A stretch of DNA of 64,000 bases from an uncultured cyanobacterium (GTDB lineage: Bacteria > Cyanobacteriota > Cyanobacteriia > Thermostichales > Thermostichaceae): the NCBI GenBank assembly GCA_937944885.1, contig CALFBB010000010.1:1-64000 (forward strand), in the 5' to 3' direction. Within the stretch, counting starts at the first letter, position 1, and the number at the start of each line of letters is the position of its first letter. Position numbers and translations under genes: made by a program. Of this stretch, positions 39,870 to 48,197 are shown in pieces. The notes beneath the pieces were generated by a model. It had not been told where the DNA came from, made no database searches, and was given only the letters and a program-made list of their open reading frames with translations.

Positions 39870-40096
39870 AAAGACCTCAATTCTCACAAATGAAATGCTT
39901 GTTCATATTTTCCCACAAAGGATCTCAGATCAACCAGGCCCAATGCTTGATCTTGTCAAGTAGCTGCAGGGTAGATGGGGGAAGAGCAACACCGTCTCTG
40001 ACAGAATCAGCCAAGGCCACCGGGAGAGAGATGAGAGAGATGAACCGGTGCAATATGCCGTGTCAAGTGAAGAAGCAAGTCAGGAAGGACAATGAA

Positions 40097-40627
40097 CTAG
40101 AGGTAACCTTTATCTTGTAGACATTGCATCACTTGCTGAACACTTTCAGCGATGCTTTGTTCGGCGGTTTTGCAGATTACTTCCGGATTTTCTGGCGGCT
40201 CATAGGGGTCATCAATGCCGGTAAAGTTCTGGATCAATCCAGCTCGTGCTTTTCGGTACAGTCCTTTCACATCGCGGCTTTCGCATACTGCCAATGGCGC
40301 ATCCACAAAGACTTCAATAAAGTTACCAATCTGTTGACGCACCTCCTGGCGGGTTTGCCGGTAGGGGGAAATGGCGGAAACCAAGACAATCACCCCCTGC
40401 CGGGTCAAAAGCTTTGCCACAAAGCCAATGCGGCGGACATTCTCATCCCGATCCACTTTGCTATATCCCAACCCTTTGCTGAGATATTGCCGCACCACAT
40501 CTCCGTCTAGGACCTCCACTGGCAGTCCCCAGGCCCGCAACTGCTGAGCTACCCCTTGGCTAAGGGTGGTTTTGCCTGCTCCACTTAGCCCCGTAAACCA
40601 GACTGTGACCCCTCGCCGTGACATCAA
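40097..40627 (-). CDS. cysC: Adenylylsulfate kinase CysC
   Basis: 176 residues. The P-loop [15 protein letters not shown], the [34 protein letters not shown] block and [24 protein letters not shown] are all characteristic. It phosphorylates adenosine 5'-phosphosulfate to PAPS in sulfate assimilation. The start at 40627 is followed by a second ATG at 40624; either is possible. It is a single gene, divergent from argD. Confidence 0.97.
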   Translation of the reverse strand: MMSRRGVTVWFTGLSGAGKTTLSQGVAQQLRAWGLPVEVLDGDVVRQYLSKGLGYSKVDRDENVRRIGFVAKLLTRQGVIVLVSAISPYRQTRQEVRQQIGNFIEVFVDAPLAVCESRDVKGLYRKARAGLIQNFTGIDDPYEPPENPEVICKTAEQSIAESVQQVMQCLQDKGYL

Positions 40628-40729
40628 GATCCCGCACCCTTTGGCCTCGTTAGGATATCATTCCGAAAGCTAGGGTGATACACTCGAGAGGCTGCACATC
40701 TTGGCCACGCCCTAGCTCTTTTTTCGGTT

Positions 40730-41977
40730 ATGTCGCCCCTGAGTTCTAGCTTTGCTCAGACCAACACGGGATCCCCCACAACTGCGGATCTGTTTGCCGA
40801 GCATGTGATGTCCACTTATGGGCGCTATCCCCTGACGCTGGTGCGCGGGCAGGGATGTCGCGTTTGGGATGAACAGGGGCGGGAGTACCTGGATTTTGTG
40901 GCCGGTATTGCCACCTGTACCTTGGGCCATGCTCACCCGGTTTGGATCCAAGCTTTAACTGAGCAGGCTCAACAGCTGCACCATGTTTCTAATCTTTACT
41001 ACACCCCCCCCCAGGCACAACTGGCCCAATGGCTGACCCGGCACTCTTGTGCGGATAAGGTATTTTTCTGTAACTCCGGGGCAGAGGCCAATGAAGGGGC
41101 CATTAAGCTGGCCCGCAAATACGCCCACACCGTGCGCGGGATCCAGGAACCGGTGATTCTCACCGCCCATGGCAGCTTCCATGGCCGTACCCTGGCTACT
41201 GTCACTGCTACCGGCCAGCCCAAGTACCAAAAAGACTTTGCCCCCTTGGTTCCCGGTTTTGACTACATTCCCTACAACGACATTGAGGGGACGGAAGCTG
41301 TCTTGAACCGCTGGGGGGAGCGGGTCTGTGCGGTGTTGCTGGAGCCTCTCCAGGGGGAGGGGGGGGTTTTACCCGGGGATCCCACCTATTTTCAGTGGTG
41401 GCGACGGGTATGTAATGAGCGAGGCATTTTGCTGATGCTGGATGAGGTGCAGGTGGGCATGGGCCGTACCGGTAGGCTCTGGGGCTACTGCCACCTGGGG
41501 GTGGAGCCGGATATTTTCACGCTGGCGAAGGGCTTAGCGGGTGGGATCCCGATTGGGGCTTTGTTGGCTAAGGACTTTTGTGCGGTGTTTCAACCTGGGG
41601 ATCATGCCAGCACCTTTGGGGGCAACCCTTTGGCTTGTGCCGTGGGCTTGGCGGTTTGTCGCACCTTGATGTTGGACAGTTTGATTTGGAATGCTCAACA
41701 AACGGGGGCCTATTTGCGTCAGGGCCTGTCTCGACTGGCGGAACAATTCCCCAGGCTGATCGAGCAGGTACGGGGCTGGGGCCTGATTCAAGGGTTGGTG
41801 ATGCGGATCCCGGCAGCAGAGGTGGTTAAAGCGGCGATGGAGATGGGCCTCCTGCTGGTGCCGGCGGGGCTGCAGGTGGTGCGCTTTGTACCCCCCTTGA
41901 TCGTTACCCCAGCAGAGATCGACCAGGCGCTGGCTTTACTGGGATCCGCTTTGGAAAGGTTGGCAGCTTCTCACTGA
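40730..41977 (+). CDS. argD: Acetylornithine aminotransferase ArgD
   Basis: 415 residues. The class III aminotransferase marks are clear: WDEQGREYLDFVAGIATCTLGH, FFCNSGAEANEGAIKLARKYA, AHGSFHGRTLATVTATGQ, LDEVQVGMGRTG, and the PLP lysine in TLAKGLAGGIPIGA. It works in arginine synthesis, giving N-acetylornithine from the semialdehyde, and in many bacteria also acts in lysine synthesis. The first 20 residues have no family likeness and may be extra. Confidence 0.95.
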   Translation: MSPLSSSFAQTNTGSPTTADLFAEHVMSTYGRYPLTLVRGQGCRVWDEQGREYLDFVAGIATCTLGHAHPVWIQALTEQAQQLHHVSNLYYTPPQAQLAQWLTRHSCADKVFFCNSGAEANEGAIKLARKYAHTVRGIQEPVILTAHGSFHGRTLATVTATGQPKYQKDFAPLVPGFDYIPYNDIEGTEAVLNRWGERVCAVLLEPLQGEGGVLPGDPTYFQWWRRVCNERGILLMLDEVQVGMGRTGRLWGYCHLGVEPDIFTLAKGLAGGIPIGALLAKDFCAVFQPGDHASTFGGNPLACAVGLAVCRTLMLDSLIWNAQQTGAYLRQGLSRLAEQFPRLIEQVRGWGLIQGLVMRIPAAEVVKAAMEMGLLLVPAGLQVVRFVPPLIVTPAEIDQALALLGSALERLAASH

Positions 41978-41988
41978 GGGGCGGCAGC

Positions 41989-42429
41989 CTAGCTGGGGGG
42001 GAGCTGTTGCCAAGCTTGGCGCAAAAACTCCTGTAACAATTGGCGAGCTACCAGCCCAAAGTCCTCCGGATCCCTGGCTTGCTCCAACCAGGGCAAAACC
42101 TCTTCGGCATAGGCCGGCACAAACCTGGCAGCCGGCCAGAGCAAATCAGCAGTTGAGCGCAGATGCCACACCTGGGATCCCTGTTGAAGTAAGAGGGGCC
42201 GGACCCAGAGCATGGCCGGGGATCCACTTCGTGCCTGAGATCCTGGGGCAACAGACTGAATCAGCTCCACACACAGGGTTGCCTGCAGCCCCTGTAGCTT
42301 GAGAATGGGGCGCGGCGGCGGCGGGTGCACATTCACCGCATCTGGCACGGTACGCCCCTCTATACCGAGAGTCTCACCAGAACTACATTTGGCAGGCAGA
42401 CGGGGCAACAATCTTATACAGACCCTCAA
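41989..42429 (-). CDS. Hypothetical protein
   Basis: 146 codons, probably starting later than the track suggests, near VNVHPPPPRPILKLQGLQATL. The segments VELIQSVAPGSQ, VRPLLLQQGSQVWHLRSTADLLWPA and PEDFGLVARQLLQEFLRQAWQQL look like a small soluble protein. It ends only 11 bases from the end of argD in convergent orientation. I do not know the family. Confidence 0.6.
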   Translation of the reverse strand: MRVCIRLLPRLPAKCSSGETLGIEGRTVPDAVNVHPPPPRPILKLQGLQATLCVELIQSVAPGSQARSGSPAMLWVRPLLLQQGSQVWHLRSTADLLWPAARFVPAYAEEVLPWLEQARDPEDFGLVARQLLQEFLRQAWQQLPPS

Positions 42430-42603
42430 CTTAACTCAACATCAATTGATACAGACTATCTTGATCCTAGCGGGTGCTGATCCGCCACTCGCCGGGCTAG
42501 GGATCCCAAACCCAAGAGGATCGGCCCATTGCAAGCATTTCGGGAACTTAACTTTGTGGCCTTGTGCTAGACCATTCTTGATGCCGATTCCATCGCTCTT
42601 GCC

Positions 42604-43452
42604 ATGATGCACACCTTTGTTCCACCGCACCGCTTCTTTCCCTACCTGACTTGGACCGAGATCCAAGCCATGCCCGACAAAGAGGACGTGGTGATTATCC
42701 AGCCGGTTGCTTCCGTTGAGCAGCATGGACCGCACCTGCCGCTGGTGGTGGATGCGGCCATTGGTACGGCTATCATCGGGCGAGCGCTGGAAAAACTGGA
42801 TCCCGACATCCCGGCCTATGTCTTACCTACCCAGTGTTACGGCAAAGCCAATGAACACTGGCATTTTCCCGGCACCATCACCCTTACCAGTCAAACTCTG
42901 ATGGCGGTGCTCACAGAGGTGGCGGAAAGCATTTATCGAGCTGGGTTTCGCAAGCTGGTCTTCCTCAACTCCCATGGGGGTCAACCGCAAGTACTGGAGA
43001 TAGTGGCACGGGATCTGCATCAACAGTACGAAGACTTCATGCTCTTTCCGGTATCCGTCTGGCGGGTTCCCCACGCAGGGAAGGAGCTGTTTACGGAGAA
43101 AGAACGGGAACTGGGCATTCATGCCGGCGATAGCGAAACCAGCATCCTCATGCACATTCTGCCCGAGACCGTTCGTACCGATAGGCTGACATGCGAGTAT
43201 CCTCAGGATTTGCCTGAAAATAGCCTGATCAGCATGGAGGGAGCAATCCCCTTTGCTTGGGTAACCCGCGATCTCAGTCAAAGTGGTGTCCTGGGAGATG
43301 CGACTGCTGCTACAGCCGAAAAGGGCAAGCTCCTGGTGGAGTCGATGGCGGAGGGTTGGGTGCAACTCATCCAGGATCTCTACAAGTTCCGCCAGCCCCA
43401 GGCCTGGCGAAAAGGAAGAGCCGGTGCTGCTCCGCTTTCCAGCCTGACGTAA
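42604..43452 (+). CDS. Creatininase family protein
   Basis: 282 residues. Metal-binding motifs of the creatininase family are present: PVASVEQHGPHLPLVVDA, KLVFLNSHGGQPQVLEIVARDL, and GIHAGDSETSILMHI. Family members are zinc or manganese amidohydrolases acting on creatinine, formamides or pterin/flavin-like compounds, and the real substrate here is unknown. A TRZ/ATZ-type amidohydrolase lies 5 kb downstream. The true start may be the second ATG (MHTFVPPHRFF). Confidence 0.92.
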   Translation: MMHTFVPPHRFFPYLTWTEIQAMPDKEDVVIIQPVASVEQHGPHLPLVVDAAIGTAIIGRALEKLDPDIPAYVLPTQCYGKANEHWHFPGTITLTSQTLMAVLTEVAESIYRAGFRKLVFLNSHGGQPQVLEIVARDLHQQYEDFMLFPVSVWRVPHAGKELFTEKERELGIHAGDSETSILMHILPETVRTDRLTCEYPQDLPENSLISMEGAIPFAWVTRDLSQSGVLGDATAATAEKGKLLVESMAEGWVQLIQDLYKFRQPQAWRKGRAGAAPLSSLT

Positions 43453-43655
43453 GATTGCTACCCAAATTCCTCACCGTGTTCCCGGTATTCTGGGGTTAGC
43501 ACCTGGAGAACCTTAAGGGCCAACTGAAACCAATAGGCCACTATCAGCAGAAGAACAGCCCGGAAAAGGCCCTGGCACATGCTTCAACCCCTCTCCCGAG
43601 AGCAGCCTGTGTAGCACTGAACTTCCCCGCAAGTAGTGTCTGGTTGGTGTTGGGT

Positions 43656-44369
43656 TCAGGCAGCCTGGGGAAGCTTGACAATAAGGTGGCGATGCTTGTC
43701 CAGCATAATCCACTCCTGCTGACGAAAGCGGTTTAGGAGACGGGTAATGGTGACGCGGGTGGTACCAATGGCATTGGCCAGATCTTGATGGGTTAGACGA
43801 ACCTGAAGACGAACCCCCCCAGCAACCGGGGATCCCAACTCTAGTGCCAACAAAGAGAGCAACTGTCGCAACCGATCTTCCACTCGCCGGCGTCCTGCCA
43901 AGGCCAGCAAAGCTTCCGTTTGTTGCAAACGGCGCACCACTTGCTTGAGCAAACCGTGGCTTAGAGCTTCTGAGGCTTCCACTTCAGCGGCCGATAGCCG
44001 CAACACATCCACGGCCGTCAAGGCTGTTGCCTGATAGGGATCCAAGAGGGTAAGAGGGGATCCCAGGGGCATGGAGGGCCCGGCAAACCCCAACAAGGCT
44101 TCCGTACCATTGGGGTAGCTGGTTGTGATTTGGACGAACCCCCGGCAGACGATTACCCATTCTTCAGGAAACAAGGGGATCCTCTGACCGGAAGCATAGG
44201 GAGTCAAATTGCGTTCCCGATAGAGATTTTCCAACACTTGGCGTTCCCGAGCTGTCAGAGTGGCGGTAGAATAACCGAAAACTGTTTCAGGCATAGGCTG
44301 GCTCCGATAGGGCAAACTGAGGACACCTAAGACCAAGCTTCTTTCCATAAGCCAGTAGCAACGCGCCAA
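43656..44369 (-). CDS. Crp/Fnr family transcriptional regulator
   Basis: Up to 237 residues; the likely start is the ATG at 44294 (MPETVFGYSTATLTARERQ), giving 212. The first part is a degenerate cyclic-nucleotide-binding-like domain (YASGQRIPLFPEEWVIVCRGFVQI). The C-terminus has the winged helix-turn-helix of the Crp family, LTHQDLANAIGTTRVTITRLLNRFRQ, close to that of NtcA. It lacks the NtcA effector-domain pattern, so I do not call it NtcA. It is divergent from the CRISPR array 450 bases away; a link is only possible. Confidence 0.88.
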   Translation of the reverse strand: MARCYWLMERSLVLGVLSLPYRSQPMPETVFGYSTATLTARERQVLENLYRERNLTPYASGQRIPLFPEEWVIVCRGFVQITTSYPNGTEALLGFAGPSMPLGSPLTLLDPYQATALTAVDVLRLSAAEVEASEALSHGLLKQVVRRLQQTEALLALAGRRRVEDRLRQLLSLLALELGSPVAGGVRLQVRLTHQDLANAIGTTRVTITRLLNRFRQQEWIMLDKHRHLIVKLPQAA

Positions 44370-44816
44370 GACTACCTGCGCCGCTCTTAACCCTGACTTG
44401 TGTAGCCAGGTGTTTCTGACAACACATTACCGTTTACCTCAGGTATCTGAAGTAAAGACGAGGTTATGCTTAAGTTAAGCTTGATTAAATCTCCTCAGCT
44501 CCGCCAAGCAGGGTAGACAGCCTAGCACCAGTCTGCGAGGCCCACAATGCCGATGTCACGCCGCCGGGAAGAATCTGGCTGTTGGCCAGGAACTGCTTGG
44601 GGTAGCCTCCCAGTTCGGCCATTAGAGTCCTTGAGCCTAGGGCTTGCGAGGAAAATCGCTGAAACGACCTATCTGCGTTGAGCCGCTCGACACCTTGCTG
44701 CATAAGGGTTTCAGGCCTCTCAGACCCCTCCTCAAGCTCCCATTTTTGCCAAGTTGGCCGACCCCCTCGCAAATGGCTCTTGCATCCCTTGCCCTGACTG
44801 GGTTTTAATGGACGCT
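44370..44816. other. Intergenic region and probable CRISPR leader
   Basis: About 450 bases. The part at 44400-44490 is AT-rich (TTAAGTTAAGCTTGATTAAA). The part next to the first repeat is not AT-rich, which is unusual for a leader. The 95-codon minus-strand frame 44485-44772 is not supported by any family likeness. Confidence 0.35.
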
Positions 44817-45231
44817 GTCCTCACTCTGTGGGGATCCCTATAAGTTGGAAACCGAGATCTTGATCCGATTCCAACAGAGCCTGTTTAAGTCCTCACTCTG
44901 TGGGGATCCCTATAAGTTGGAAACCCCCTCTTGGTTGGGCGGAATCAGCCACCGTGTTATGTCCCCACTCTGTGGGGATCCTATAAATTGGAAACTTAAG
45001 GAACTGCTCAACCACCCGCGGCCAGAGACGCGGGTCCCCACTCTATGGGGATCTCTATAAGTCTCTATAAGTTGGAAACAAGAGAAAGCAGGAGCAGAAA
45101 GGGTGAAGTGAGAAATAGACGTCCCCACTCTGTGGGGATTTCTATAAATTGGAAACCTTTCTCTGCCAACAGACTGTGCGAACACAGTCTCGGAAGTCCC
45201 CAATCTTTGGGGATCCCTATAAATTGGAAAA
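44817..45231 (+). CRISPR. CRISPR array, six repeats and five spacers, no cas genes in the window
   Basis: Repeats of 36 bases start at 44817, 44889, 44961 (35 bases), 45034 (46 bases, internal duplication), 45121 and 45196. The consensus begins GTCC(C/T)CACTCTGTGGGGAT and ends CTATAAGTTGGAAAC. Spacers are 36, 36, 38, 41 and 39 bases. The first two repeats are identical while the last four carry changes, so the leader is probably on the left and the array is read on the plus strand; the GAAAC end agrees. Each repeat can fold as CCCCAC-TCT-GTGGGG. No cas gene lies within the window, so this is an orphan array that would depend on proteins made elsewhere. Confidence 0.92.
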
Positions 45232-45253
45232 AAATTGGAAAGAAGAAATAGAA

Positions 45254-45327
45254 TCGGAGCGAAAGGATTTGAACCTTCGACCCCCACTACCCCAAAGTGG
45301 TGCGCTACCAAGCTGCGCTACGCCCCG
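45254..45327 (-). tRNA. tRNA-Pro (anticodon GGG)
   Basis: The cloverleaf closes well on the minus strand: acceptor CGGGGCG/CGCTCCG with one G-U pair, D stem GCGC/GCGC, anticodon stem CCACT/AGTGG around loop TTGGGGT (anticodon GGG), and T-arm with TTCAAAT loop. CCA is not encoded. The 3' end faces the CRISPR array, whose last repeat ends 22 bases away. Confidence 0.95.
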
Positions 45328-45458
45328 ACGCACTCAACAAGAGAGAAAACTCTAGGAGTGCTTTGCTAGTGTAGCATTAGATCCCGGCAGGCGTTAACCC
45401 CAGATTGCGGGATCCCCTGGGGAACATGCTAGCTTAGTTGAACTGTTCAAAAATCACA

Positions 45459-45501
45459 CGCCTGAACCATCGGGTGTCCTTGACCGGGATCCGTTCAGGC
45501 G
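45459..45501 (+). promoter_or_regulatory. Leader hairpin before rpsB
   Basis: CGCCTGAAC at 45459-45467 pairs perfectly with GTTCAGGCG at 45493-45501; a smaller CGG/CCG pair can form inside. It lies 25 bases before the rpsB start, ahead of its AGGAGA site. This is the right place for S2 autoregulation, but it was not compared with known rpsB leaders. Confidence 0.5.
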
Positions 45502-45525
45502 GAGGCTAACCCGCAGGAGATTCAC

Positions 45526-46326
45526 ATGAGCGTAGTCAGTTTGCCTCAGCTATTGGAGGCAGGTGTTCACTTTGGCCACAAAGCCAGCCGTTGGAACCCC
45601 AAGATGCGGCCTTACATCTTTACAGAACGCAATGGCATCCACATCATTGACTTGGTGCAGACGGCCCGTTACCTTAACGAAGCTTACGAGTATGTGCGAG
45701 ATGCCGCCGACAAGGGGTGGCGCTTCCTATTTATCGGTACCAAGCGACAAGCAGCCGGGATCATCGCCCAAGAGGCACGTCGCTGTGGTAGCTACTTCGT
45801 TAACCAGCGTTGGCTGGGCGGCATGTTGACCAACTGGGCTACCATCAGAACCCGCATCGACCGTCTTAAAGAGATTGAAGAGATGCAGAGCAGCGGCACG
45901 ATGGATCGCTTGCCCAAACAAGAATCGGCTCGGCTAAAGCGGGAACTGGCCAAGCTGGAAAAATACTTAGGCGGCATCAAAACCATGCGCAGGCTGCCGG
46001 ATGCGGTGATCATTGTGGATCAACGGCGGGAAGCCAACGCGGTACAGGAATGTATCAAGCTTAACATCCCGATCATCTCCTTACTAGACACCAACTGCGA
46101 TCCGGATCTGAGCGATGTCTTTATCCCTTCCAATGATGATGCCATTCGTGCCATCAAGCTGATCGTGGGTAAGCTAGCCGATGCCATCTACGAAGGGCGA
46201 CACGGGCAGCTCGACACCAGCGAAGAAGAGGACTATGACTACGAAGGTGCTATGGATCTCGATGATGATGGTTTAGAGGATCTGGATGAAGATGAAGAAG
46301 GAGACTCAGACGAGGAGATAGAGTAG
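45526..46326 (+). CDS. rpsB: 30S ribosomal protein S2
   Basis: 266 residues. [54 protein letters not shown] and [29 protein letters not shown] are standard. The last 45 residues form a strongly acidic tail ([19 protein letters not shown]), longer than in most bacteria. The start has AGGAGA seven bases upstream. It is followed by tsf, the usual pair. Confidence 0.98.
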   Translation: MSVVSLPQLLEAGVHFGHKASRWNPKMRPYIFTERNGIHIIDLVQTARYLNEAYEYVRDAADKGWRFLFIGTKRQAAGIIAQEARRCGSYFVNQRWLGGMLTNWATIRTRIDRLKEIEEMQSSGTMDRLPKQESARLKRELAKLEKYLGGIKTMRRLPDAVIIVDQRREANAVQECIKLNIPIISLLDTNCDPDLSDVFIPSNDDAIRAIKLIVGKLADAIYEGRHGQLDTSEEEDYDYEGAMDLDDDGLEDLDEDEEGDSDEEIE

Positions 46327-46331
46327 GCCCT

Positions 46332-46360
46332 AGGCAGGGATCCCATGGATTTCCCTGCCT
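46332..46360 (+). terminator. Hairpin between rpsB and tsf
   Basis: AGGCAGGGA ... TCCCTGCCT, nine base pairs, followed by GCTTCTT. It may partly terminate transcription so that tsf is made at a different level from rpsB. The 5' arm and loop contain a GGGATCCC palindrome. Confidence 0.6.
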
Positions 46361-46485
46361 GCTTCTTACCCTCAAGCCTGTATCCTTAAGGCATGTAGGT
46401 TTTTAGGTTCTAGCACTTATCCCTGACTTTTCATTCGGCTTGGCTGTCACCCCTTGTTGTACGCTGTGAGACTTGAGGAACCCTC

Positions 46486-47301
<816 letters not shown>

Positions 47302-47305
47302 ACCC

Positions 47306-48115
47306 ATGTTGGAGTTGCACTGCCACACCACCTGTTCTGATGGATCCCTGAGTCCATCACAATTGGTGGAGGCAGCCGCTCGTGCCGGTGTGAAAGCCCT
47401 GGCTATTTCCGATCACGACACTCTCGCCGGTTGGGATGAAGCGGTAGCGGCAGGATCCCGTTGGGGCGTTGAGATTATCCCGGCAGTGGAGTTAAGTACC
47501 GTTTGGCAGGGGCGGTCCTTACACCTGTTGGGGTTTTATCCCCGACCAGAGCAGCTCACCCCTCCTCTAGAAGAACGTCGCCAGGGGCGGATCCGACGCG
47601 CCGAGGCCATGGTGCAGCGCTTGGCAGAACTGGGTTATCCGATTCCTATGCCCAGCACCCATCTGATCCCCGGTCGGCCCCATTTGGCGCAAGCTTTGGT
47701 GAGAGCGGGTCATGTGCGTGATACCCGCGAGGCCTTTGAGCGCTTTCTGAGGGATGATGGGCCGGCTTTTGTGCCCTACGAGAAGTTCAGCGCCCTAGAG
47801 GGGATCCAACTGTTGCGTGCCTGTGGAGCGGTGCCGGTGTGGGCACATCCGGGACTCTTTCAGGGAGATACTCTGGAGAATACGTTTGCGGCCCTGTTGG
47901 GAGCGGGGTTGATGGGTCTAGAGGTTTATCATCCGGAGCACAGTGGGCGACAGAAACGGCAGCTGTTGAAACTGGCCCAGAAGCACAACTTGGTGGTAAC
48001 CGGAGGCAGCGACTATCACGGGCCAAATCAAGCCGGGTTTCATCTGAATATGATGAACCTGAGCTTAGATCTGCTGGATGCTCTGAAAGCGGCCCACGCC
48101 CGTCTGTCTGCTTAG
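47306..48115 (+). CDS. PHP-domain phosphoesterase (YciV/RNase AM-like)
   Basis: 269 residues. The metal-binding motifs of the PHP family are present: ELHCHTTCSDGSLSP, ALAISDHDTLAGWDEA, IIPAVELST, AVPVWAHPGLF and VVTGGSDYHGPN. The closest characterised relatives are 5'-3' exonuclease-like YciV/RNase AM and 3',5'-nucleotide phosphatases. It begins four bases after the tsf stop and is probably co-transcribed. Confidence 0.9.
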   Translation: MLELHCHTTCSDGSLSPSQLVEAAARAGVKALAISDHDTLAGWDEAVAAGSRWGVEIIPAVELSTVWQGRSLHLLGFYPRPEQLTPPLEERRQGRIRRAEAMVQRLAELGYPIPMPSTHLIPGRPHLAQALVRAGHVRDTREAFERFLRDDGPAFVPYEKFSALEGIQLLRACGAVPVWAHPGLFQGDTLENTFAALLGAGLMGLEVYHPEHSGRQKRQLLKLAQKHNLVVTGGSDYHGPNQAGFHLNMMNLSLDLLDALKAAHARLSA

Positions 48116-48197
48116 TGGACTTTTCCGGTACTAATTAATCTTGGCAGGGTTAACTCGAACACGCTAAGGTAACAGGCGGCCTTTTGGGATCCCGGGC

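Noticed and set aside
43656-44369. Calling the Crp/Fnr gene ntcA
   Set aside because: The helix-turn-helix is close to NtcA, but the N-terminal part does not follow the NtcA pattern.
44485-44772. 95-codon minus-strand ORF next to the CRISPR array
   Set aside because: No family likeness, and it covers the place of the leader; probably a chance frame.
44910-45311. 133-codon minus-strand ORF over the CRISPR array and tRNA
   Set aside because: It reads through repeats and the tRNA gene; periodic sequence explains the open frame.
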